The notes under the pieces were generated by a model. It worked only from the letters and a program-made list of their open reading frames with translations, had not been told where the DNA came from and did not search any database. A stretch of 64,000 nt of DNA, taken from the NCBI GenBank assembly GCA_963784995.1, contig CAWATZ010000007.1:874278-938277 (forward strand), read 5' to 3'. The translations under genes were made by a program, and so were the position numbers. The DNA comes from CAWATZ01 sp963784995. Its GTDB lineage: Bacteria > Planctomycetota > Planctomycetia > Gemmatales > Gemmataceae. Positions 44,850-52,072 of this stretch are shown piece after piece (position 1 is the first letter of the stretch; each line of letters opens with the position of its first letter).

Positions 44850-46160
44850 GTGCGTGATTTGCACAGCAATTTGCACAGAAACCCGAATCGCTGGGTGCAG
44901 CTGGCGGCCGGGATTGTGGGCATGGTGGCCGTGGCCAACTACCAGTATGCCTGGACCTTCTTCGTCGAGCCGATCCGGCTTCTGTTCGGCTGGAACAAGG
45001 AGGAAGTGCAGGTCGCCTTCACCCTGTTCGTCCTGATGGAAACCTGGCTGGTCCCGGTGGAGGCTTACCTGGTCGATCGCTTCGGCCCCTTTCTGATCGT
45101 GCTGACCGGTGCGGTGCTGGCCGGTCTGGGCTGGGTGATCAACTCCGCGGCCGGCTCGCTGGCCCAGTTCTACCTCGGCTCGGCCCTCTCCGGCACCGGG
45201 GTGGGCATGGTTTATGCGTCGAGCATGGGTTCTGCCCTGAAGTGGTTTCCGGACCGGCGTGGGCTGGCGGCCGGTCTGACCGCGGGCGGCTTCGGGGCCG
45301 GGTCGGCGCTGACGGTCTGGCCGATCCGGGAAACCATCAAGCAGGCGGGCTACCAGTCGGCGTTTCTCTGGTTCGGTCTGGGGCAGGCCCTGGTCGTGGT
45401 GGCTGTCGCTCTGGTGCTGCGGAAACCCCCGGAGGGCGGGCACCACCGTCAGGATGTCACTCCCCTGAAGGTGCTGCGGACGCCGGTCTTCTGGTTGCTG
45501 TACGTGATGATGACCCTGGTCACCACGGGCGGCTTGATGATCGTTGCCCAGCTCGACCCGATTGCACGCGCCTACGGCGTTGCGGAGCACAAGGTCCAGT
45601 TCCTGTTCTTGCCCGCACTGGAGGTGCTGACCTTCGCCGGGATCCTGGAGCGGCTGGGGAGCGGGTTGACGCGGCCGATTTTCGGCTGGATCTCCGACCA
45701 GATCGGTCGAGAGCTGACGATGTTTGTCGCTTTCAGTCTGGAAGGCGTGATGGTGCTGCTGCTGCTCGGCCAAGCTCACGTTCCCGAGCGCTTCGTGCTC
45801 CTGATCGGCCTGACCTTCTTCGCCTGGGGCGAGATCTTCAGTCTGTTCCCGGCCCTGGTGGCCGACATCTTTGGCCCGCGCTATGCCACGACCTGCTACG
45901 GCCTGCTGTACACCGCCAAGGGCATGGCTGCCCTGCTGGTGCCGCTGGGCAATTTCGTCTACGACAGGACCGGGAGCTGGAGCCTGGTCTTCGGCGTGGC
46001 GGTCGTCTTCGACTGGATCACGGCCGTGCTGGCGCTGGTGGTCGTCCCACGGGTGCGGCGGGCGTTTGCCAGGACGACCGAAACCGAAGGCCATCGCTCC
46101 GACACGTGGATTCAGGAGGGAAAAGACCCGGACCTGAGGAGAAATCGAGCCAGCGGATAG
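44850..46160 (+). CDS. MFS transporter of the oxalate/formate antiporter (OFA) type
   Basis: Twelve predicted helices and the family pattern NRWVQLAAGIVGMVAVANYQYAWTFFVEPI at the N-terminus, YLGSALSGTGVGMVYASSMGSALKWFPDRRGLAAGLTAGGFGAGSALTV, and GLLYTAKGMAALLVPLGN identify an OFA-type major facilitator. It would exchange small carboxylates across the inner membrane. The start is uncertain: GTG at 44850 is near the family's usual N-terminus, while GTG 44799 and ATG 44805 are in frame; none has a good ribosome-binding site. It is the last native gene before the integrated element, whose left end begins 47 bp after its stop. Confidence 0.87.
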   Translation: MRDLHSNLHRNPNRWVQLAAGIVGMVAVANYQYAWTFFVEPIRLLFGWNKEEVQVAFTLFVLMETWLVPVEAYLVDRFGPFLIVLTGAVLAGLGWVINSAAGSLAQFYLGSALSGTGVGMVYASSMGSALKWFPDRRGLAAGLTAGGFGAGSALTVWPIRETIKQAGYQSAFLWFGLGQALVVVAVALVLRKPPEGGHHRQDVTPLKVLRTPVFWLLYVMMTLVTTGGLMIVAQLDPIARAYGVAEHKVQFLFLPALEVLTFAGILERLGSGLTRPIFGWISDQIGRELTMFVAFSLEGVMVLLLLGQAHVPERFVLLIGLTFFAWGEIFSLFPALVADIFGPRYATTCYGLLYTAKGMAALLVPLGNFVYDRTGSWSLVFGVAVVFDWITAVLALVVVPRVRRAFARTTETEGHRSDTWIQEGKDPDLRRNRASG

Positions 46161-46206
46161 GGCTTGCTGGGTTTGGTGGGGTGTGTAGAATAAACCTCAA
46201 CCCGCT

Positions 46207-46250
46207 GGCGGCGTAGCTCAGCCCGGTTAGAGCAGCGGCTTCATAAGCCG
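46207..46250 (+). other. Left attachment site: 5' half of tRNA-Met
   Basis: This is identical to the first 44 bases of the tRNA at 55698, from GGCGGCGTAGC to the anticodon loop TTCATAA and GCCG. The following AGCAAAGCG does not fit a tRNA. It is not a functional tRNA. Identity covers the 5' half of the gene rather than the 3' half normally used by integrases. Confidence 0.88.
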
Positions 46251-46276
46251 AGCAAAGCGTTTCCAGCAACATCCAT

Positions 46277-46317
46277 GATTGCCGTAACTCATCTACAGCA
46301 GAATGGTTACGGCAATC
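46277..46317. repeat. Hairpin beside the left attachment site
   Basis: Perfect arms GATTGCCGTAAC and GTTACGGCAATC enclose a 17-base loop, 26 bp inside the left att copy. It may be part of the recombination region or a processing signal for the truncated tRNA transcript. Confidence 0.55.
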
Positions 46318-46361
46318 TTCGTTTCCACCCCCGTATACCGCCATCCATGCTTTTCCAGCCT

Positions 46362-46383
46362 ATTGGCGGTACATTGGCGGTAC
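46362..46383 (+). promoter_or_regulatory. Candidate integrase arm-type sites, left end
   Basis: Two exact tandem copies of ATTGGCGGTAC lie 112 bp inside the left att repeat. An inverted relative, GTATACCGCCAT, is at 46333. The same 11-bp word with one change occurs twice in tandem at the right end (55620). Paired repeats at both ends are typical of arm sites for tyrosine integrases. Confidence 0.65.
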
Positions 46384-46427
46384 TCCTTCCAGGTCGTCCT
46401 GGCCGAGGCGGACAACCAGGGCGCGAG

Positions 46428-46452
46428 GGGTCGGGGCCGAAGGCCCCGACCC
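46428..46452. terminator. GC-rich hairpin near the left end of the element
   Basis: GGGTCGGGGCC and GGCCCCGACCC form an 11-bp perfect stem with loop GAA, followed by TTGCTCTCC. It is placed to insulate the element from readthrough of the truncated tRNA gene and MFS gene. Confidence 0.5.
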
Positions 46453-46542
46453 TTGCTCTCCGGGCTCCTCGCGGCACCAATAACAGACAAAGCGACTAGA
46501 CAATGTCTGCTGAAAAACCCTGGAAAAACAGGGAGAATTTAC

Positions 46543-46570
46543 TTGACAGGTGTATAGGAGTTGGTAGAAT
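46543..46570 (+). promoter_or_regulatory. Sigma-70-like promoter for the gene at 46644
   Basis: TTGACA at 46543-46548 and TAGAAT at 46565-46570 are separated by 16 bp. The expected leader then contains a strong hairpin (GGGGCGTCAGC at 46584-46594 and GCCGACGCCCC at 46606-46616) and an AGGAGG ribosome-binding site at 46633. This is the clearest promoter in the window. Confidence 0.65.
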
Positions 46571-46643
46571 GACGTAAGTTGTTGGGGCGTCAGCGGTTAC
46601 GACCCGCCGACGCCCCGTGGCAAACCTGTGTAGGAGGTTCACC

Positions 46644-47000
46644 ATGTCCCATCGTAGCACGACGGTGCGCGCCGTCAACAGCAATCGGCCGGTCACCATC
46701 CAGCATGCGACCCCGAGGCGAAACGTCCGGTCCATCTTCCTGCGTGGGCTGCTTCCGGCTCTGGCCAGGGGCAAGCTGAAGGCGGTGTGGTTGCACGCCA
46801 GCAACCGGACCGACTGGGCAACGGCACACGTCGCCCGTCGGCACCACGTCCAGGAGGTCGAGGTTGTCGTTCTGGTCGTCCGGGTCCCGCGCAGCTGGCT
46901 GCGACGAAACCGGCGGGGTGTGTGGTACTGCGCCCAGATCATCGACCCGGACCGGATCGCCAGCGTGAACGGGCTGAAGCTGTGGCGAGCGGCCAGCTGA
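46644..47000 (+). CDS. Small basic protein of unknown function in the integrated element
   Basis: The ATG at 46644 is preceded by AGGAGGTTCACC, an almost ideal ribosome-binding site, and by a good promoter 74 bp upstream. The 118-residue product is rich in Arg, His and Val (RSTTVRAVNSNRPVTIQHATPRRNVRSIF, VEVVVLVVRVPRSWLRRNRRGVWYCAQIIDPDRI). I do not recognise it. The alternating strand-like C-terminal half and the basic charge would suit nucleic-acid binding, but that is inference. It is the leftmost gene of the element, alone on its strand. Confidence 0.65.
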   Translation: MSHRSTTVRAVNSNRPVTIQHATPRRNVRSIFLRGLLPALARGKLKAVWLHASNRTDWATAHVARRHHVQEVEVVVLVVRVPRSWLRRNRRGVWYCAQIIDPDRIASVNGLKLWRAAS

Positions 47001-47100
47001 GACCCAAGCGCCGGGGGCCAGCCCAGGGCCCCCCGGCGCCCGCAACCCCGGAGGGCGGGGCGCGGGCGGGCCCCTGCGTTGGCGGGTCGAACGCCCGTCC

Positions 47101-47315
47101 CCCAGCCCGCCCGGCCACCTGTGCCCAGCCCGCCCCGTCCCCATCGCCCCAGCCGGCCAAAGGGCCCCCAGCAGCACAAGTTTTGCTGTCTTTGCCCGGC
47201 CGGCCATCCTTGTAATCACTGTCAGGCCGGCCGGGCAAAGACAGAGCAAAACGTGCTGCTGGGGGTTTTGGCCGGCTGATGGGGACGGGCTGGGCACGGC
47301 CGGGCGGAGGCTGGG
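47101..47315. repeat. Very large imperfect inverted repeat A
   Basis: Arms of about 95-100 bp (47101-47203 and ~47224-47315) pair with small gaps around a ~20-base loop. The most exact part is GCAAAACGTGCTGCTGGGGG.. against its partner at 47167-47187 and GCCGGCCGGGCAAAGACAG against 47186-47204. It follows the gene ending at 47000. From 47316 to 47801 there is another smaller inverted repeat (TCGGGGGAACCGGCC at 47414, GGCCGGTTCCCCCG at 47459) but no convincing gene. Confidence 0.75.
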
Positions 47316-47801
47316 GGTGTGGGCGTTCGATCCCGGCAACGCTCATCTGGAGCTGAGTCTTTCAGGCCAGGAGCCCCCGGAGCCGGCCGGCCTGGACGGC
47401 CGGCGGAGGGGGCTCGGGGGAACCGGCCTGCCGGACCTTGTTCCCTCCGAAACCCCGTGGCCGGTTCCCCCGGTGTGCTGGAGCACAAAAAAGAAACAGT
47501 GGAATGGTCCGAAGCGGGAATCATCAATCAATATCTTCATCTGTCCTCTGCGATCCTCGGATCTGGCCGAGCATAGCGCCGGCAAACCAGCCCGCAGCCT
47601 CGGCGATCAGGCACCGATCAGGCCGCGCCAGGGCTTCCGGCCGGGTCTAGGGGCCCTTCTTGGGCTCAGACTTGGTGGTTGCGGGCTTTGTCGGCACCCC
47701 GATCAGACGAAACTCCGCCCTCACCACGTCCGAAGGGCGTGATGGATTCCTCGGCGAAGGCAAGAGGCCGCGCACTCGGAAAGCATCGCCTTTCACTCCC
47801 G

Positions 47802-48323
47802 TCACCAGACTTTCGCCCTGGGCTCCTCGTTTGTCTGTGGTGCTGTGTTTACGACGACCGAATCCTTGTCGAAGTAGTAGACCACCACTTTCGGCGGCGA
47901 TCTAAGCTGCTCGTTGTCCTGGGGGAAAGCCTCCTTCAGCGATTGTAGTTCTTCGGGGGTCAGGGTTCTGGTGAATTCCACCAGGAACGTATAGGCGCTG
48001 TATTGGTAAGACACCGACTTGAATTTCAATCCCCAGGCTTGTTCAACAGCAGTTACCCCCCATTTGTCCAGAGGGAAGTTTGTTGGCGCATCCTTCTCCG
48101 ATGACTTCGTCTCGGTAGGTTTCAGCGGAGCAGGCTTTTTGCTTGCAGGGCGATCATCAACCTTCTTCGCCACCGGGTCCGGGGTCGGCTGTTCAGAGGG
48201 CTTGGCCTCCTTCTTGACCACCGGGTCTTTGCTCTCTTTGCCCTGCGGTTCGGGGCAGCCAGTCAGGAACAGGGCCGCGCAGGCAACAAACGCCAGTGCG
48301 AGCCGAGGTTGCAGGATTCCCAT
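47802..48323 (-). CDS. Predicted lipoprotein in the integrated element
   Basis: I chose the ATG at 48323 because AGGAG lies nine bases upstream and a lipoprotein signal follows (MGILQPRLALAFVACAALFLTGC). The 173-residue protein has a Lys/Pro/Glu-rich linker (KESKDPVVKKEAKPSEQPTPDPVAKKVDDRPASKKPAPLKP), then a small folded domain (LDKWGVTAVEQAWGLKFKSVSYQYSAYTFLVEFTRTLTPEELQSL). I do not recognise the domain. It is probably cargo of the element. The neighbouring minus-strand gene at 48513 encodes a small membrane protein, so the two may work together at the envelope. Confidence 0.72.
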   Translation of the reverse strand: MGILQPRLALAFVACAALFLTGCPEPQGKESKDPVVKKEAKPSEQPTPDPVAKKVDDRPASKKPAPLKPTETKSSEKDAPTNFPLDKWGVTAVEQAWGLKFKSVSYQYSAYTFLVEFTRTLTPEELQSLKEAFPQDNEQLRSPPKVVVYYFDKDSVVVNTAPQTNEEPRAKVW

Positions 48324-48512
48324 GATGTTCTCCTGTGGGTTAGGGTTCTCGATGCTGCTATCTTCGCCGGTCCGCTGCCCCAATGCAAGGGATGGCCCGG
48401 GGCCGACCATTCCGTTCCTGGCACCACACTCGCCTTCCGCGTCACGCGGATTTTTCGACAGCTGGCACCCTGGCCAGTCTCTGCCGCCGAGGTCGATGTC
48501 GTCGGCAGAGGA

Positions 48513-48944
48513 TCAGCCCCGGCCGGGGAACACCCGAAAGCCGCCTGATCGCACCGCCGGGCCCTCCGCAGACGGGCTGCCGACTCCCAGGCCGTCCACC
48601 TGACTCGCTTCCTTTCCTGGGCTGCCTGGGCCCCTTGGGTGCCCCATTAGCACGATCAGCACGGCACACGCCAGCCCATCCGCCAGCAGCTGCGCCGCCA
48701 GCCGGGACCAGTCCACGGAGTAGACGGTCCACGTCTCCAGCTTGTCGCGATCCACGTCATAGCCCGTTGGAGGAGGCCGGACCAGCCAGGCGGTCAGGTG
48801 CTGCTCGGGAGTCGGGCCGACGATCAGCTGGGCCCGGGTCTTTTTGTCCTGGGTGAAGATGGTCGATTGCCAGGGCGGCAAAACAGCCAGCGTCAACGCG
48901 ATCAGCAGGCCGGCGCCCAGAATGGGCCGCTGCGTGGCATTCAT
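48513..48944 (-). CDS. Small membrane protein of unknown function
   Basis: This 143-residue protein has an N-terminal helix (PILGAGLLIALTLAVLPPW), a polar middle (TIFTQDKKTRAQLIVGPTPEQHLTAWLVRPPPTGYDVDRDKLETWTVYSVDW) and a second helix (LAAQLLADGLACAVLIVLMG). A low-complexity Gly/Ser/Pro tail follows. The start at 48944 has no strong ribosome-binding site. The tail may be a readthrough artefact. Its neighbour on the same strand is the lipoprotein at 47802. Confidence 0.55.
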   Translation of the reverse strand: MNATQRPILGAGLLIALTLAVLPPWQSTIFTQDKKTRAQLIVGPTPEQHLTAWLVRPPPTGYDVDRDKLETWTVYSVDWSRLAAQLLADGLACAVLIVLMGHPRGPGSPGKEASQVDGLGVGSPSAEGPAVRSGGFRVFPGRG

Positions 48945-49382
48945 GGCAGGAGTCCCGAAAAAATGAGGAGCGCCGAACCAGCGACGCTCACAGGACGCCC
49001 GCCAAGGCGCACGCAGAACGGCACCGGCCGACGCTCCCTTTCGGGAGCGCGGTCAGCACCGCTTCTGCGCGGATACAAGGACCTTTCGGCCCAGGTTGGC
49101 GGTTTCCTGTGAAGCGGATAGACTCACGCGAGTCTTCAGGTTGTTACGCGGCCAGTGTCAGGGCCGCGGGGCTGGTTTCGGACTCCCTGGGTTCGGATTC
49201 AATCCGGCCGGCACCAACGCCGGCCGTCAAGGTGCAGTCTACCCAGGAGATGGGATCGACGCCAGCAGGGAAGAGCAGAAAATGCCCGGAAAGGCCCCTG
49301 GCAGGCTCACCAGCGACGCGGGAGCTGCGACCTGAGCCAGACGCCAGGTAGCTGGTGTGGTCAGCAGCAGGACTTATTCAAT

Positions 49383-49440
49383 CAGAATCAAAACCTGACC
49401 TCCCAACTCGCGCTCTTCCAGCGTCCATTGTCGGCGAGGC
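49383..49440. repeat. 58-bp direct repeat, copy 1
   Basis: It begins CAGAATCAAAACCTGACCTC and ends TCGGCGAGGC. The second copy at 49940-49997 has four mismatches. The spacing is 557 bp, inside the non-coding part of the element. Confidence 0.7.
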
Positions 49441-49939
49441 AAAGGGCTCCCTTGCTTGCGCGGCGGGCTAACAGTTGCTGGCTCGTCAAGTATCGTCTCG
49501 GCTGGGGTGGGCGGGTGGGGGAGGCTGGATGGACAAGATCATCGGCAAACACGTCAAACAGCAAGGCGGCGACCTCGGCGGCGAACGTCTGCTCGGTCGG
49601 GTGGGTGGGTGGGGGATGGTGGAGGCCATCAGGCGGAGGCCGGCGTACTCGCCGGCCGCAGCGAATGCCGGAGGCGGTACTCCGCCGAAGGCCCCCTGCT
49701 GATCCTGGCACTACAGGATTAGCAGGGGTAAGGACCGCGTCAATGGCATGGGGACCGGCATAGAAGGGAATGGGGGGGGGGAGCATCGAGAGAGCCAAGG
49801 CGGGCATCCAGCGCGGCGACATCCTGGTCGGCCTGCACCAGTGGGGAAAGCATCCTCCGGGATGCCGCCCGGCCTGCTTCCATTTCTATCCTGGCCCTCG
49901 CCATGTCGAATGCTGTCTGGAGCTGCCTCCTCATCCATT

Positions 49940-49997
49940 CAGAATCACAACCTGACCTCGCAACACGCGCTCTTCCAGCGTCCATTGTCAGCGAGGC
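49940..49997. repeat. 58-bp direct repeat, copy 2
   Basis: It begins CAGAATCACAACCTGACCTC and ends TCAGCGAGGC. It is paired with copy 1 at 49383-49440. Confidence 0.7.
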
Positions 49998-50259
49998 GGC
50001 AATGGCACTGGAGCCGTTCAGCTGCCAGCCTCTGAGGGCCGGTCAGCTGCAATGAGCCGAGGAAACGCGGACCAGCGGGTGTGTGTGAGACAAGAACTCC
50101 GCCATGCCTGAAGGCACCAGCAACATCGTGGCCCCACCACACCACGCGGCCCCCGCGGCTGCATTGCCGGAAGTGGGCACGAGGCCGGCCACAAGTGGAT
50201 CGGCCAGAAAGTCAGCCACCATCGCGACCCCGACGCGGACATGACGGAAGTGGGCGCGA

Positions 50260-50492
50260 CCGGCCGGAAGTGGGCCAGACCGCACCCGAGCCTGTCCACA
50301 ACCCCGAGCGTGCCGGCCGGAAGTGGGCCAGACCGCACCCGAGCCTGTCCACAACCCCGAGCGTGCCGGCCGGAAGTGGGCCAGACCGCACCCGAGCCTG
50401 TCCACAACCCCGAGCGTGCCGGCCGGAAGTGGGCCAGACCGCACCCGAGCCTGTCCACAACCCCGAGCGTGCCGGCCGGAAGTGGGCCAGAC
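50260..50492. repeat. 53-bp tandem repeat array, about 4.4 copies
   Basis: Copies start at 50260, 50313, 50366, 50419 and 50472 (partial) and are essentially identical. Each contains CCGGAAGTGGGC (at 50264, 50317, 50370, 50423 and 50476). Degenerate copies of that word also stand upstream at 50168 and 50244. The period is not a multiple of three, and the peptides it encodes in each frame are proline/arginine-rich and not protein-like. Confidence 0.88.
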
Positions 50493-50700
50493 TTCGCGAG
50501 GGGCGGTGGGGGCAGCGCAGCCGACGGCCCCGGCCGGGCGGAGCGGACCCCACCGGCCCCGCGACAGAGCAACTACAACCAGTTGCGAAGCGGCCGGGCC
50601 TCCAAGGGCCCAGCCGCGAGAATGGGGTGCGGTCATTGCGAAGCCGCGCAGCGGCGAGAATAGAGTGCGTCCCTGCCAGGACTAACCCAGCAGCTGAAGC

Positions 50701-50795
50701 CGCCCGTTGTTGCTTTGCATTCTGGCCCCTGCATTGGTCACGTACTCGTGACCGATGCTCTTCTTCGGGCCAGAATGCAAAGCAACCAGAGGCGG
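50701..50795. repeat. Large imperfect inverted repeat B
   Basis: The arms are 50701-50742 and 50747-50795. The best part is TTGCTTTGCATTCTGGCCC against GGGCCAGAATGCAAAGCAA, closed by GTCACG and CGTGAC around a 4-base loop. There is a small bulge in the right arm. Confidence 0.8.
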
Positions 50796-50880
50796 ATTGT
50801 GCTGCAATGGGTTGGGACTGGCTCCTTCTGGTCCCGGCACCAGCCGTTTGCGGAGCGAGCGCAGGGGCGTCCATCCATTG

Positions 50881-51101
50881 AGCGAGGGAGGGGGTGGGGT
50901 GGAGCGAGCGGAGCCGAAACCGCTCGTGCCATTTTGGGCAAAGCACGTCCGCCGCTGTTGCTCTGTCGGCCCTGCCACGGCCCCGATTCTGTCCATGACG
51001 TTGTTGGGGCCGACAGAGCAACAGTGTTGGGCGGACGTGCTTTGCCAGGCACGATTGCGGTTTCGGCGGAGCGAGCGGAATCCCACCCCCGACCGAGCGA
51101 G
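50881..51101. repeat. Very large imperfect inverted repeat C
   Basis: Arms of about 93-95 bp (50881-50973 and 51007-51101) pair with mismatches around a ~33-base loop. Strong blocks are GCAAAGCACGTCCGCC, TGTTGCTCTGTCGGCC, CCGAAACCG and GGAGCGAGCGGA with their complements. It is adjacent to inverted repeat B and of the same style. Confidence 0.8.
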
Positions 51102-51461
51102 TCACCAGGACGCCCCGGAGCGAGCGTAGCCGTGTCTTCCGGAGGCGGCGACCCCAGCGAGCCGGGGCGCAGCGGAGCCCAGACGCAGCGAGCCCGGAGG
51201 CCCGCAGCGGCCGGAGGGCGAGCGGAGGCTGGGCGGAGCGGAGACCCGGCGAGCGGCCAGGACGAGCGAGCCCCGACGCAGCGAGCCGGCCCGCAGCGCA
51301 GCGGAGGGGCGGCGAGCGGAGTCGGGGCGAGCGGGGAGTGTCCGAGGAGACGCCACCCCCGGCACACCCCACACACCACGCGGCCCCCGCGGCGGCCGGT
51401 CTGCTGCAACGAGCCAGAGCAGCAAGCTCAGCAGCTCGGCCTTCTGGGGTAGCTGGTGCGG

Positions 51462-51653
51462 TCAGCGGCGCGGCTGGCTGTTGACCCAGCGCTCGATGTC
51501 GCAGCCCCGGAAGCGAATCACCTTGCGGTTGAACCGGATGGGCTGGGGCAGCCGGCCCTGGGCCAGCCAGCGGCGAATGGTGCGCGGATGGACGCGGCAA
51601 AGGGCCGCCACGTCGGCGACGGCGAGCAACTGACACGTCGGTTTTTCCGTCAT
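51462..51653 (-). CDS. MerR/AlpA-like helix-turn-helix protein
   Basis: This 63-residue protein from the ATG at 51653 reads CQLLAVADVAALCRVHPRTIRRWLAQGRLPQPIRFNRKVIRFRGCDIERWVNSQPRR. This is the compact winged-helix of AlpA/excisionase-type DNA-binding proteins, which recognise an HTH start (VADVAALCRV) and a basic wing. A longer frame upstream reaches into the octamer cluster and lacks support. It lies directly beside the octamer cluster at 51805-52072 and may bind it or act as excision factor or regulator. A second such protein is at 53684. Confidence 0.8.
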   Translation of the reverse strand: MTEKPTCQLLAVADVAALCRVHPRTIRRWLAQGRLPQPIRFNRKVIRFRGCDIERWVNSQPRR

Positions 51654-51804
51654 TGCTGGTATTTCCCCGTTCTGTCCTTCGTTGTCCTCAATCGGTGCAA
51701 TCTGTGCATGTCGCAAAGGGTGACGGCGGGTGGTTGACGAGTGTACCAAAGGGCTACGGCGCGGTGTCCTGATGGTGCTGAGACAACCAGGAAAGCAGTG
51801 TTGC

Positions 51805-52072
51805 GTCCCTTTGTCCCTTTCGTCTCAAACTCCTTGTGCGGGTTATGTTTAGAAAGGGACACCCCCCTGTCCCGTTGCTGTCCCTTTGTTCCTCGGCGTC
51901 CCGTTCGCAGTGCGCCCCGGTTGGTAAGCTCCACAGGCACTCCGGGACACAGAGCCGAAAGGGACTGCCAGGGAATACCGCTCTGTCCCTTTCCAAACCG
52001 CTGCTGGACAGCAAGTTGCGTCGGAAAGGGACAAAGGGACAGAAGTACGCTCCTACGGGGCCCGGTCCCTTT
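51805..52072. promoter_or_regulatory. Cluster of GTCCCTTT octamers: candidate iteron origin or operator array
   Basis: Exact GTCCCTTT starts at 51805, 51813, 51880, 51985 and 52065, and its complement AAAGGGAC at 51853, 51958, 52025 and 52033. Variants GTCCCGTT are at 51869 and 51898. Two pairs are directly tandem (51805/51813 and 52025/52033). The last site overlaps the 3' end of the RepA-like gene. Such density in 270 bp is far beyond chance and is what iteron origins look like. Confidence 0.72.

Larger units (their letters stand above)
48945..51461. other. Non-coding, repeat-rich interior of the integrated element
   Basis: No ORF here has a ribosome-binding site, codon pattern and protein-like sequence together. 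The region contains a diverged 58-bp direct repeat, a hairpin at 49692-49728 (CCCCTGCTGATCCTG with its near complement), the 53-bp tandem array, two large inverted repeats, and at 51105-51345 a stretch with many GCGAGC/GCGGAG words. It could hold structured RNAs, origin or maintenance sequences, or be accumulating debris. Confidence 0.6.

Noticed and set aside
46207..46250. Second tRNA-Met gene
   Set aside because: Only the 5' half is present; the bases after the anticodon stem do not form the variable, T and acceptor parts.
49096..49763. Small ORFs in the interior of the element
   Set aside because: Several overlapping frames are open but none has a ribosome-binding site or protein-like composition; most encode Arg/Gly/Pro-rich strings.
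50260..50492. CRISPR-like array of regular repeats
   Set aside because: The copies are directly adjacent with no unique spacers, and no cas gene is in the window. It is a tandem repeat.
50081..50881. Long ORFs across the tandem array encoding Pro/Arg-rich repeat proteins
   Set aside because: All three frames are open because of high GC, no ribosome-binding site is present, and the peptides are mere translations of the 53-bp repeat.
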